IMG/VR virus record: IMGVR_UViG_3300011115_000925 | Span: 1-64,000 of that record | DNA from: a virus | Length of the DNA: 64,000 nt | Reading direction: 5' to 3' (one strand) | Shown: one piece after another, positions 25,441 through 40,400 of the stretch | How the letters are laid out: the number at the start of each line of letters is the position of its first letter | Position numbering within the stretch: the first letter of the stretch is position 1 | Translations under genes and position numbers: made by a program | The notes under the pieces: generated by a model | Seen by the model: the letters and a program-made list of their open reading frames with translations, nothing else | What the model was told of the DNA's origin: nothing | Database searches by the model: none

Positions 25441-28400
25441 TGGCAACCGCACGATCAGTAGATTTTCTCCCACAAATATTTCAAACTGAAACCAACAAAC
25501 AGTTTTTGGCTGCCACACTGGATCAACTCACACAGGAACCCAAGTTTAAAAAAACACAAGGATTCATCGGACGTACTGTGGGTTCGGGTGTCAACCCCAA
25601 TGACAAGTATGTGGTAGAACCAACCGCAGTCAGAAGAGATTATCAACTGGAACCTGGTGTGATCAGCCTAGTGCCTGACACAAACACTATTAAAAATGCC
25701 ATCACTTATCCGGGAATCAATGATGCTGTGTCATTCAGTGGCGGGGATGGTGGTCGTCCAGATCGATTGTACGAAAGCGAATATTACAGTTGGGATCCTT
25801 TTGTAGATTTTGATTCATTTGTAAATTTCAGTCAATATTTTTGGTTGCCAACAGGACCAGATGCTGTGGATGTGGCAGCTTCTACCATTTCCACCAGTGA
25901 CAATTTTGTCGTCACTCGAGAAAATGGAATTTATACATTCTCAGGAGTAGCAGGCAGTAATCCTGTTATTGATCTAGTACGCGGCGGTAACTATACTTTT
26001 CAAATAGCACAGAACAACAAAGAAACTGCAAATTATCGTGTGACTAATTCAGGGATTTCTGCTTATCTACTAGATGGATTACGAAATCCAACCCTCACAC
26101 TGGCACGTGGCAACACCTATGTGTTTAATTTGGTTCTCAACGGCGACTTTCCTTTCTGGATCAAGACTGCACCAGTCACCGGACTTGAAGATGTGTACAG
26201 CACTGGCGTCACGAGAAACGGTGCTCGTACTGGTTTGGTTACATTTACCGTGCCTCAAGACGCTCCGGATATTTTATATTACGCCAGCCAAACTCAGCTC
26301 AACATGCAAGGTACGTTGAATATTGTCAACGGCACTGAAGGAACTGGTCCAGGATTTTGGATACAAGCATTTCCAGGAGTAAGTGGAAAAGATCCAAGCC
26401 AACCAAATATCAGTTCGAGAGATGTGCTGGGCGTATCTAACAATGGCACTGATCTTGGCACTGTGACATTTAATGTTCCTCAAAAAACTGCACAAAATTT
26501 TTATTATTCATTAACACCATTTGGTGTAAATTCCAGCGGCGCATTGACTACTCCAGTTGATATGATATGCGATCTTTCATTCAATCAAGTTGACAATCAA
26601 CTGGTGGACGTGTTCCTGGCCACATATGGCGGCATAGATGGTACAAAAAATCTCAATGGTCGAACTCTGGTATTCACACAGTCACTAACTGATGCTGAAG
26701 CAAGTCTGTGGCAAATCAAATATGTGACCATAGATCTACTGACCTACATCAGTCTATCCAAGCTGGCTGATATTCCAGTACTGAATAAATTCAAAGCAAG
26801 ATACGGAATCAACTACAGCAACACCGAATGGTACAAAAAAGCCAACGGAACATTTGAAAGAATTCCTTTGTTGACCGCTGCACAGGATATATTGTATTAC
26901 CAAGATGGCACAGATCCAGAAATTTTTGGGCGCATCAGATTGATAGAACAAACTGCTGATACCACGCTGTATATTGATGCTATATTAGGTAAAAAATCTT
27001 ATACCAGTGCCAATGGTGTGGTATTCAGCAATGGACTCAAAGTAAAATTTGTCGGCGATGTGTTCCCAACATCGTATGCATCAGGAACACTTGATCTGAC
27101 CATTACTGCTGCACAATCAGGCAGTAACTATCTAACTACTGAATCTACTGCAAATTTATATGTTGGTGAAAAAATCATATTCATTGACAGCATTGGCGGG
27201 GTATCGCCAGGAACATATTATGTTCAAAGTTTAGCAGCCAACGGAACACAATTCAGTATCAGCACACAAAAAGGCGGCGGCGCATATCCATTGCAAGCAG
27301 GCTCGGCCAATGCCCGTGCTATTGCAGTCAGCGATTTAGAATATTATGTGAGCGGTGTAGGAACTGCTATTGAATTATTGCCAGTTGAAAATTTTTCTAC
27401 CCCTGAATTGTACGTGGTTGATGCCAACGACAGCACCATTTATGTAGAACCCGATACAACAGATTATTTAACTATCAATCGTGCCAGTCGAGACCGCAAT
27501 GCCTGGAGTCGAAGCAATCGCTGGTTTCACTCTGATGTTATCAATGCCACAGCAAAGTACAATAACACCACAGCAGTTTTTGATAACAATTATCGAGCCA
27601 AGCGTCCAATCATACAATTCCGTCCCAACATTAGATTGTGGAACATGGGTACCGACGGTAAAAATCCAGTTGATATCATTGATTTTTCACAGACTGATGC
27701 TTTTAGTAATGTGGAAGGATCTACAGGATATTCAGTTGACGGATACACATTGATTGATGGTAGCCGTGTGATATTTGCTGCCGATCAAGATCAAAATGTC
27801 AAAAATAAAATTTATGTAGTGTCATTCATTGTTCCTGACACAGTAGCACCACTGATTGCACAACCTATAATTTCGTTAACGCCGGCGCAAGATAGTGAAG
27901 TATTGATTGATCAATGTACAGTATGTCTGTATGGCACAACATCGCCGGGAGTAACGTTTTGGTTTGATGGTACCACCTGGACTGAAGCACAGCAAAAAAT
28001 ATCTGTGCAGCAGGCCCCGTTGTTTAATATCTACGACACCAATGGATACAGCTTTGGTGATCAAACAAAATATCAAAGTTCCACATTTGTCGGTAGCAAG
28101 TTGTTTAGCTATGCAGTAGGCGACACCAGCATAATTGACCCAATATTGCAATTTCCGTTGCAGTACCTCAATATCAATAATGTAGGCGACATTGTGTTTG
28201 TCAACAACTTGTACAAGGATACTTTTTTATACGTGGCAGATAATGCCAGTGTGACATTGGATATCAGTTCAGGATCAGTCAAAGAGTACATAACTCGTGC
28301 CAGTTATCAACGATTGATAGGCTGGCAAACTGCTGCCACACCAAGTCAATGTTACCAACAATTTAAATTTACCTATACTGGAACCACGCTCAAATTAGAT

Positions 28401-31400
28401 GTCAAAGTTGATGATCCAGTCAACAATACTCCAGCAATCAAAATATATGTAGGATCGGTATTTCAAGCACCCAGCACATACAGTTATCTTACCACAGCAA
28501 CTACCACAACAATCACATTGAATAACACGTATGTTCCTGATGATATCATTGAAGTATTGGCACTGAGCAGTCAGACCAGTAGTTCAGCATTTTATCAGGT
28601 GCCTATCAATTTAGAAAACAATCCATTGAATGGTAACAGTCCGGAATTCACACTTGGAACCATACGCACACACTATGAAAGCATTTGTGAAAATGTTCTC
28701 ACTGTTGTTGGGCCAGTGAATGGTTCCAACAACACAAGAGATCTTGGTAATTTAGTTCCGTATGGATTGACCATCTTACAACAAAGTTCGCCATTGACAT
28801 TGGCGGGATATTTTCTAAGATCTCCAGACTATAATATTTTTGCATCATTGAGTTTTGCCGACAGAGAGTACAACAAATACAAATATCAATTGTTAGATGC
28901 AGTAACAAATCAAACCATTGGATTTGACACAATTGGTCAAGTGTTAGACACAGCTATTCAAAGTATTACTTTGGGCCGGGTTGAATCACAACCGTTCTAT
29001 TGGTCAGACATGTTGCCATCTGGAGCAGTATACACAACTACCACATACACCATTGGCTATACCAATACCAGTAGTTTTGATACTGTGCAAGTTTACAATT
29101 ACCAATCAGCCAATTACTTGGGTATGAATGTTTATCTCAACGAGGTGTTACTGGTTAGAGATCGTGATTATGTTGTGGCCACTGACGGACCACGAATCAG
29201 AATACTAGTTGACCTGGCCATTGGCAGCACATTGGTGTTACAAGAATACAGCGCCACATATGGTAGCTTTGCTCCTAATACTCCTACCAAATTGGGATTG
29301 TACCCAGCGTTTGTGCCTCAAGTGATTACTCAACGAACCAGCAATGGCAACGTACAGGTCACACAAGGGCATGACGGATCAATTACTCCGTTGTTCAATG
29401 ACATACGAGATCAAGTGCTGCTAGAATTTGAAACTAGAATTTATAACAATCTCAAATTAGATGGAAATCCAGTTCCGTTAACAATCGACGATGTGTTGCC
29501 AGGACAATTTCGCAGTACAGGATTCAGCTATTCAGAAATTACTGAAATATTAAATCAAGATTTTTTAAGATATGTAGGAGCAAACAAACTTGATTATCGA
29601 ACACAAGATTTTCGTGCCACAAACGAATTCACCTGGAATTACAGTAGTACCAAGAACAAACTTGACAACAGTCAAAACTTATTAGGCGCCTGGCGCGGCA
29701 TAAATCGATATTTCTATGACACTGAACAACCACAATACACTCCTTGGGAGATGTTGGGATTTAGTAAAAAACCATTATGGTGGGAAGATGTATATGGCCC
29801 TGCTCCGTACACCGGCGATAACTTGGTGTTGTGGGATGATCTAGCAGCCGGCTATGTGGCTGATCCAGTGGCACCGTATTTTCGCCCCAAATATGCACGT
29901 CCGGCCAGCACTGGCTCGATTGCTGAACCTCAACGCGGCGGCATCTGGGGTGCAGGACCATACCCTTCGCTGTTCCCAATCATACCCACCGGAGACGAAG
30001 GACAATTACTCAGCCCGTTCAACAGTGTAATGGGCGTGTACAGCAATGCACAATTTAAGAAAAGTTGGGCACCCGGTGATGGAGGACCAGTAGAAGCTTC
30101 GTGGTGGAACAGTTCTAGTTATCCATTTGCAGTGATGCATGTGCTGGCAGTTACCAAACCAGCCAAATTTTTTGCATTGTTTGCTGACCGTGACTTGTAT
30201 CGTTACAATGAAGAATTTGGTCAATACTTGTTGAATGATCGTTATCGTTTGGATGCCAACGGCATTGAAGTTTACGGCAATGGTGTCAGTAAAGCCAGTT
30301 ACATTGATTGGATAGTTGACTATAATCGTCAATCTGGTATTAACTCCACTGACGAACTCACTGCCGATCTGGCCAATCTTGACGTGAGATTGTGTTACAG
30401 AATGGCCAGTTTTTCTGACAAACAATACATCAAATTATATACTGAAAAATCTAGTCCTAATTCTACCAATACTACATTGATGATTCCCGACGAAAGTTAC
30501 AATCTATTACTTTACAAAAATCAACCATTTGATCGCACTGATTATTCTGCAGTAGTTGTACAAAATGTTCCAGGTGGATATGCAGTGTTTGGCTACAGCA
30601 CATCTTTGCCTTATTTCAAAGTGCTGGCCAGTAAATCTACCGGTCAGCTACGCACTATTTCATCTGGCGGCGCCACTGTACGTGTGCCTACTTTTTACAC
30701 CAACACAGAGGTCCGCGTACCATATGGATTTATATTTGCCAATGAAACCAGTGTGTGCGATTTTTTACTCAGCTACGGCGAATTATCAAAACAACAAGGT
30801 ATAACATTTACCAATCGTGCCAATGGTTACGTATTGGATTGGAATCAAATGTGCCAGGAATTCTTGTATTGGAGCCAACAAGGATGGGGAGAAAATGCTT
30901 TATTAAATTTAAATCCATTGGCTGCTAAACTCACGGTCACACGTGACCAAGCAGTAGTGGACAGCATAGTTGTACAAGCAGCAGATAATGTGTTGCTGGA
31001 TCAAAACAATAGAGAATTACCCACACGCAATCTCAATATCACACGTATCGACAATACATTTACTTGTGAACCATTGACCACACAAACGTTGAGTTTCATT
31101 GATCTAAAGTACACCACCTATGAACACATGATTGTGTTGAATAATCAAAGTGTATTTGGAGATTTAATTTATCAACCTATCACTGGTGCTCGGCAAAATC
31201 GTTTGATCTTGGTGGCTTCTAATACAGCTGACTGGACTGGACAAATTAACACACCGGGATTTATTCTCAATCTAGATAACGTAGAAGAATGGGTTGGGTA
31301 CAAAAGATATACCAAAGGTCAAATAGTAAAATACAAAAATGTGTATTGGAGCGCTCTAAACATTGTACAACCCAGCGAAAAATTCAATTTCAACGAATGG

Positions 31401-34400
31401 GTACAAAGCGATTACACACAGATTGAATTGGGACTGTTGCCTAACTTGGCAAACAAAGCCAATCAGTTGTCCAACAGTTACAATATCAATTCTGCTAATC
31501 TTGAAAAAGACAATGACTTACTGAGCTACGGTCTGATCGGATTTCGTCCACGCCAATACATGGCTGCATTGAATCTTGACGACGTCAGCCAACTCAATGT
31601 GTACAGACAGTTCCTTGGATCCAAAGGCACAATCCTCAGTGCAGAATTATTTTCCAATGCCAACCTTGGCAAAGAAGCTGCTGATTACAGCATATATGAA
31701 AATTGGGCAGTGTTACGGTCTGTCTATGGTGCCAATGCTAATCGCAGTTTTGTTGAATTAAGATTGGACCGTACGTATCTCAGCAGCAATCCTAGTCTAG
31801 TACAAGTGGTGTTACCGCAGCAAGTGAGTTCAGCAGATCAGCAAATATTGCTTAGTAATGTGTGGAAACAAAGTTATAAATTAACTTCACCAGATTTTCT
31901 ACCAACAACCACAATCACACCCACTGACATAGCATTGCCCACAGCAGGATATGTAAATTTGAATGACGCTGATATCACAGTATTTGATATCAATGATTTG
32001 GCCAATATTTCTGCTAATCTTGATGCCATTGCAGTGGGAACGTCAATTTGGATAGCAAAAATAAATGACTACGATTGGAATATATATCGTGCTCAATCAG
32101 TGCCCGGCACTGTACAACATGTATGCGACAATCTAGACGGAACCAGTCGGGTGATATTCAGTCAATCACATGGTTTGTCTGCTGGTGACACATTGATAAT
32201 TAAATTCTTTGATACAGAAGTCAATGGAGTATATCAAGTGTTGAGTGTGAGTAATTTAACCACAGTAAATATTGCATTTCAGTTTGTTCAGAAACGTACT
32301 GTGGCCAATGGACTTGGCCTGGGATTCACGTTGCAGACCATGCGTGTGGCACAGGCGTCAGACGTGATCAATTTGCCATATGCAAATGATGTTGTACCTG
32401 GCGCTAAAGTTTGGGTAGATAACAACGGTGATGATCTATGGGAAGTGATACAAAAACAACAAGTGTTTGTTGACTCATCACAAATTAGTCCGTTACTGCT
32501 GGATGCAGGTGAACAATTTGGAGTTGCTGTTGCACAGGCCACAGCAAGATTGGCTTTGTTTGTTGGCAGCCCAAAATACGGGTTTGGCGGCAGCGCCCAA
32601 AAAGGTGCAGTGTATGTTTATGTTAAAAACTCACAAGATCAATATGCTCCAGTGAGTCCGATAATCGACGCAGATGGCATACTCACACTGGACCGAACTG
32701 GAGTGCGCGGTTACGGAAATGCTGTGGATTTTGGCAATCAAACTTGGGCGGTGGCAGGTGCCAGCAAGAGCCTAGGGCCCAACAGCGAAGTCAACAATGG
32801 GTACGCGTCGGTGATCTATCGAGATCCAGCACTGGGCCAACCGGGTGTGAATCCGTTTACCAATTGGCAGTTGTTGACTCTACCAGGAACCACAACATCA
32901 ACTACTCCGGGTGCAGGAGAGTTTGGATATTCTGTCACAATGAGTCTCGATGAACGTTGGATGTATATCGGTGCACCGGGCCTGAACACAGTGTATGCAT
33001 ACGGTCGTGTGGACTGGCAAGATCAGTTTGTAACCATACTTGGCACCGGAACAACCACTCAATACACCATTTCCAGCACAATACAAATAAACAACAGCAG
33101 TCAACTGAAAGTGCTAATAGATGGGCAACTGCAAACCACCGGTTATTCAATAGATGCAGCATTTGACAAAGTCACGTTCACTACAGCACCCAATTTGGGT
33201 GCCTTGATAAAATTTCAACGCATCAATACTCAACAGCTAGATGCACAAACTTACTATGATGTGTCACAAACATCCACCAGCGGCAGCGGAACCGGTGCCA
33301 AGTTTACCATAACTCGTGTTCGCGGGGAAGTGGGACAGCCTGGCGCTACTCTCGGCGGAGTAGGTGCTACTTCTGTTGGAACAGGTTACGCAGTAGGCAA
33401 TACCATAACCATCGCTGGCGCTAGTTTTGGTGGCACAAACAATATTGTACTAACAATAACATCCATTGGCACAGGTGGCACACTTGATGGTTTTAATATT
33501 GCATATACTCCCCCTGCTTTGGCCACAGTATTTTCATTGAATGAATATTTCTTTACAGCCACCAATATCTATAGTTTTAGTATTGCAGTCGACGGAGTTC
33601 TTTACAGACCCAATATTGACTATACGTTTGATACTGTCACACAAGATTTAACATTTACCGGTGCTGGCCCTGCAGCAGGCACTATAATTATTGCACGAGC
33701 ACAAAGTTACTTTACCTATGTTAATTCTATCACTGCCAGTGGTCTCAGCGCAAGTGATAGATTTGGACATTCAATTGCATGTACCACAGATGGTCGACAA
33801 GTTGTAATTGGAACACCGTATAGCACACAAGACAGCAATGCTGAAGCAGGCTCTGTATACGTATTTGATCGCAATGTACAACGATTTATCTACGGCAGTG
33901 ACGGATCAACTGTGACGTTTACCTTGCTAGGAACTCCAGCAGCGCCAATCAGTGTCATTGTGAACAATGTATTCTTGACCAATCAAACTGACAGCGTGAT
34001 TGGTGCGCCAAATACTTTTTATTGGAACGGTGCCAATACTGTAACAGTCAATGCTGATTTACAATACGGTGATGTGGTCGAAATTGAAACCAATCAATTT
34101 GCTCAGATACAAAAAATCACTCAGAACTCAGTGGCTAATTTTTCAAACTTTGGACAAAGTGTAGACATCTGCAGTTACAATTGCAGTTTGTATGTGGGTG
34201 TACCTCAAAGCAGCGTGCAAATTTACAAAGGTGGCGTGGTTGAACGCGATGTAAATCAAAGCCGTATATATGGTACTACAACATCAACCGTGGCTAATGC
34301 TGCATTAACTGCTGGCAATACTGTGCGTGTGAACAACATGGATGTTGTGGTGCCGGCAGCATGGAGCAACTTAAATTCGTATTATAAAAATGATGTAGTT

Positions 34401-37400
34401 TATAATTTGTCTGGCAGCACCTATACTATCTATGTTGCATTACAAGATGTCCCAGTAGCCACAGTATTGACCAATGTTAGTTATTGGTCTCCAGTCACAA
34501 CAACCACAGTGGCGGCCAGCGTCTATGTACGTGCATTGGCTGCACAGATAAACAGCACAGTGCCCAATGTGATTGCCACCGTTGATGTCAGTGGATATTT
34601 AACTGTGTCAGTTAAAAATAATAATTCAGCTCAGGCCTTTAACAAATTACAAGTGGCACCAGGATCAATTGGCACAGCATTTGCCACACTGGCATTCACT
34701 ACATTTGCATTTACACAAACCATAGTCAGTCCTTATCCTGTAAAATATTCTGCTTTTGGTTCAAGTATAAACATTGCAGATTCGGCCACTACCCTGGTAG
34801 TGGGTGCGCCAAACGGCACTTTGTATTTGATAACTGTGTTTGATGATGGCAATACAGACTTTGATGCTGACAGTACTACATTTATTACTACGGTAATCAA
34901 TAGTGGTGCAGTGTACACATATGACTATTTGCCAAGTGCAAGTATGAGTATATCAAATCCAGGCAAGTTCTTGTTTGGCCAACAGATCAACAACAGTGAA
35001 GTAAATGCATTAGATACATTTGGATCAACTGTCAGCTATGTTGATGGGATTTTGGTTGCTGGTGCTCCAAACAATGATGTAGGCGATAGTACGGCAAATT
35101 ATGGGCGAATTTTCTTGTTTGAAAATCCCACCCGCACTCCCGCCTGGACAGTGATACGACAACAGCAACCAGTGGTAGATGTCAGTTTACTCAATGGAGT
35201 ATTCACGTACGATCGTATTACCAGTGCTACCACACAGTTCTTTGACTTTTTTGATCCTCTTCAAGGCAAAATATTAGGTGCTGCACGGCAAAATATTGAT
35301 TATATCAGCGGCATAGATCCTGCCAACTACAACATTGGCCCCAGCGGTATCAATGGTGCCACCTGGTGGGCTGGACATGTTGGTGAAGTATGGTGGGATA
35401 CCAGCACAGTGCGTTTTATTGATCCCAATCAAGACGACATAACTTATGCCAGTCGACGATGGGGGCAAAATTTTCCTGGAAGTTCAATAGATATATATCA
35501 ATGGATTTTGAGCACAGTGCCTCCAGCCAGTTATACTGGTCCAGGTGTGCCGTACAGCACTTCAAGTTACAGCATCAATACTAGACTCAACCGAGACGGT
35601 ATATTTGCCACTGAATACTATTTCTGGGTGCGTGGGATCACAACCACTGCTGTGCAAGAAGGAAAAACACTCAGCGTGGCCACTGTGGCACAGTACATAG
35701 AAAATCCACGTGCCAGTGGGATAACTTACATGGCACCAATCAATGCCAGCACCGTTGCTCTTTACAATGCTGCTGAATACATAGTGGCATCGGACACAGT
35801 GCTCAACATATCATTTGACAGAGAAGCTACGGAAAGCAACGTACATACCGAATATGAACTGATTGCCGAAGGAAAACCAGACGCATTTTTGAGCACAAAC
35901 CTCTATCGCAAATTGCAAGACAGTTTCTGCGGAGTTGATACATTTGGTAACAATGTGCCAGACGCTAATCTCAGTCCAGCAGAACGTTATGGTGTGCAAT
36001 TTAGACCACGGCAAAGCATGTTTGTGGATAGATTTGATGCTCTTAAAAATTATCTCACAAGAGTAAATGATGTACTGGCAAGATTTACAATTTCTGAAAG
36101 TCGCAGTTTCAATCTTCTCAATAGTGCAGAACCTGAGCCAAGTGCAGCCTCAGGTCAATGGAATTTGCGTGTGGCAAATTTAGAGATATTGGGATTCCAA
36201 AATATCTATACAGTCCCAATGGGATATCGCTATTTGGTGGTAACTGACAGTAATAATCGTGGCCTGTGGACCATCTATACTGTGACAGCCAGCGATCAAG
36301 TGTCAGGCGAACGTCTATTACGATTGTCATTTGTTCAAGGATATAACACTGCTGATTATTGGAGTTATATTGATTGGTATCTTCCAGGATACAATTCCAG
36401 CACCAAGGTACTGGCAGAAGTTGCCAACAAAGCTGGACTAAGAACTTTGGAGTTGGCAGTGGGCAGCAGCGCTCAAGTTACTGCAAATTCTCAAGGTAAA
36501 TGGGAAATATACTTGCTAACTGACACAGGGTGGGAACGTGTTGGATTACAAGATGGAACAATTGCATTCTCTGCAGAGTTATGGGATTACCAATTGGGTA
36601 GATTTGGTTTTGATATTGAAGTGTTTGATGCTCAATACTATGATCAAGAACCTGTAAAAGAAACACGAAAAATTATTCAAGCCATCAATGAAGAATTATT
36701 AATTAATGATCTGCTAATAGAACGTAATCTTGCTTTGACGTTGATGTTTAACTATGTGTTAAGCGAATTTGCTGCACCCGAATGGTTGGTCAAAACCAGT
36801 CTAATTGATGTGGATCATAGAATACGTGATCTAGTACCATATCAAAACTATCGCCGCGACAATCAAGAATTTGTAATTGATTATATCAAAGAAGTCAAAC
36901 CTTATCATGTGCAACTACGTGAATTTAATCTACGTTATAACGGCGCAGATCAGTATCTAGGAAGTCTAACTGACTTTGATGTTCCAGCATATTATAATAC
37001 TTCATTGACTGTGCCACAATACACCAGTCCTATATTGTTACCGTATGAGCATGGCTCGTCAGACGTTGCTAATTTTTCAAGCGATTTACCATCCAATAGC
37101 ACGGTATGGTCTGCGTTCCCGTACAATCAATGGTATAACAATTATTTGTTGACATTGACTGCTGTAAATATTGTTGACAACGGCACAGGTTATACAGAAC
37201 CGCCATTGGTAATCATTGGCAATGTGTGGACCGCCAATACAGCAGTGTCTATAAATCAACAACTGTTTTATGTTGATGGTAATGTGACCAATTTGTATAC
37301 TGTGGTAGCAAATGGAACTACAGGCATAATACCTCCGACATTTACAACCAGCGGAACTCAGACTGACGGCACCGCTATGTTGGCGTATGCAGGTCTTGCT

Positions 37401-40400
37401 GCTACTGCAACAGCAGTAATCAACAGCTTGGGTCAGGTAGTGGCAATAAATGTAACCAGTTCAGACGCAGTATATCGGTCAACTCCTGCTATATCATTTG
37501 CTGGCGGCGGCGGAGTTGGGCGAGATGCTAGAGCCTATGCAATTATAAAACCAGGCCTTGCACGAAGTTTTAAAACTACTATCAAATATGATAGATTCCA
37601 ATATTTCAGTGATGTTCAAGATTGGAGTTCCAGCGGAACTTATCAAGATGGCCAATTGGTAAGATACGATGATCGTGTATGGCAAGCTGCCAGTGCAGAT
37701 TCTACCGCAGTGGTAGGTCCTGATTTTAGTCTTGAAGATTGGACACCAATTCCGGCTCAAGATTTAACTGGTGTAAATCGCACAATGGGATTGTATGTGC
37801 CTGGAGTAAATCAACCAGGATTGGATTTGCCTTTGCTAATTGATGGGGTTGATTATCCAGGAGTTCAAGTATATGGCAATTATTTCTTAGGAACTGCTCT
37901 CACCGATGCCACTTATGCAAGCTCGTTTACAGATGCCACATTAGGCGACACTTTTTCCAGTATCAATGTTGATGGCGGCGAATTTATAGGATTGTACGAA
38001 GGGCATGCTCCTGAAGAACTGGTCAATGGTGCAGAATTTGACACACTCGATCTGCGTGTGTACACACGACCAGGCGCAGATTGGAACAGAGATGGTCATG
38101 GTTTCCAAATGGCAGATCGACGTTATCTGTATGAAGCAGCAATTACCAACACAGTTAGTTGGGCGGGCCTAGTTGAAAATCCAGTGAACATTTCTGTAGT
38201 CAATACCACTACCAATTTACCATTGAGTTTGAACGTTGACTACACTGTGGATTGGGTATTACAGACTCTCACAGTGTTGACTGTGGCCGATGGGGATATC
38301 TTAAGCATCACTGCTTACGAACTTGGCGGCGGCAGTCAATTGTATCGTGACAATTTTGCAGGCACAGGTTTGCAAACTGTGATAATTCCAGTAAATGCCG
38401 CTGAAATTATAAGTTTAGCAATATTTGTCAATGGAACATTAACAAGTGGCGCTACCTGGACGCCATATGTTGCAAGTGTGGACTGGAATCAGCTGTCTAG
38501 TTATTCGTTCAAAGACGTGGTCAATATCAATGACGGTAGTTCTGCAGAAACTTATTATCGAGCAATAAAAAATGTACCAGCCGGCGTTGAAATTACCAAC
38601 GTTGCATACTGGTTGGAATTTGTACCTACGTTCGAATCAATTGTTAATTTTGGGACAGTATACAACACCACTGACGAAATTGCACTGACTGCATTTGGCG
38701 TGTCAACCATTGATGCTGGCTATTTTGTAATTGGTAGACAGTACACAATTACTCAAGTTGGAACCACTGATTTCGTAGCCATTGGAGCCGGAGCAAACAC
38801 AGTAGGCACAGTGTTCACGGCCAATGGTGTAGGATCGGGCACAGGTCAAGCATCTACAACATACAGTTGGAGTGCTCCACAAACTCAATACATTGTGGCT
38901 GACGCAAATTTTGTCACATTCAAAACCACTACTTTGACCAATTCTGTTCAAGGCAGTAATCTTGCCAACATGATTGTCACACGCAATGGATTGAGATTGC
39001 AGCCGCCCGAAGGAAGAGAATGGATCAGCGATGGAAGTTCATTGTCATTTGGTCTTCCGACTCGCGGCGGCTACAGCCAGAGTATTATAAATGCCACCAC
39101 AGATGTCATAGTCTGGGTTGACGAAATATTACAACAACAAAGCATAGGTGGTGTTCCGGGCACATATAGCGTGACTCCATACGTGGCTGCCAATGACCGT
39201 GAGGTGGTGTTCAATGTGGCACCGCCAGCAGGAGCTAGAATATTGATCACAGTGACTACTCAAGCTGGATATGATTTAGTCGGCAACAGTCTACAAATTG
39301 TGGGAGGTGTGAATCTCAACGATTTATTCGCAGTGACAACTTTCAATGACACTTCGCAACTGAATCCATTGACATTGGTGTTCAATGGGCCAGTGATTAC
39401 AGGTGTGGAAGTTGCGGATCCGTTTGACCCGCTGCCAAACGATCCAGCGTATAATAGTCAACCGGGCAGTTTTGATTACGCTACAGTTAACAATACACAA
39501 TGGAGTTTTTCATACAGCAAAGGTGCGGCTGTGTATGACAATCAATTCTGGTTAGAACGTGCCAATGTCAGCCCATCTAGACTTTGGGTCACATTGGACG
39601 GATATGCATTGACCAACAGCATAGATTACACAGTAGAAGGTGAATATCTAATACTAACATCGGGTGCAATCAAACCTGATCAGATAATGGTCATAACAGA
39701 AATTACCAATAGCATTGTGCCAGATGCAATAGCATTCCGTATATTTCAAGACATGCGCGGCGTGCAGGCCACATATCGTATGACCACTGCCACTACCACA
39801 GTATTGACACAGCCACTCAGTGCCACAGACAACATAATGTATGTGGAAAATGTATCAGCACTGGGTCATCCCAATCTTGAACTGGGTGTGTTTGGAGTAT
39901 GTACAGTGGATGGTGAACGCATCATGTACAGAGATATTGATGCAGCAACCAATACCATTGCGGGACTCATGAGAGGTACTGCTGGTACAGCCGCAGCTGA
40001 CCATTTGGTAAATGCTGCTGTGTACAATCTCAGCCGCGGTAATTTATTACAAAGCAGCTATCAAGATTACATTGTGTCAGACACCAGCACTGGAGATGGG
40101 TCTACCACGGTGTTTTATGCACCAAGTATAAATGTCAATGATTTTGTTGACAGCAGCAGTGAAGCTCCTGCAATTGAAGTATATGTTGGCGGCACACGAC
40201 AATATGCTTACAGTGACACAACTGCCACCAGCCAATACCGTTGGTTTGTGACAGATTTTGACCCATTGGCAGTGGATTTTGTTGTAGATAACACTGTGTA
40301 TCCTCCACTATTTGCCCCGGCTCCCAATGTAGAAGTCACAATATTGGTACGCCAGGGAGTGACCTGGTATCAACGCGGAGTTACCACACCCAGTGACGGA

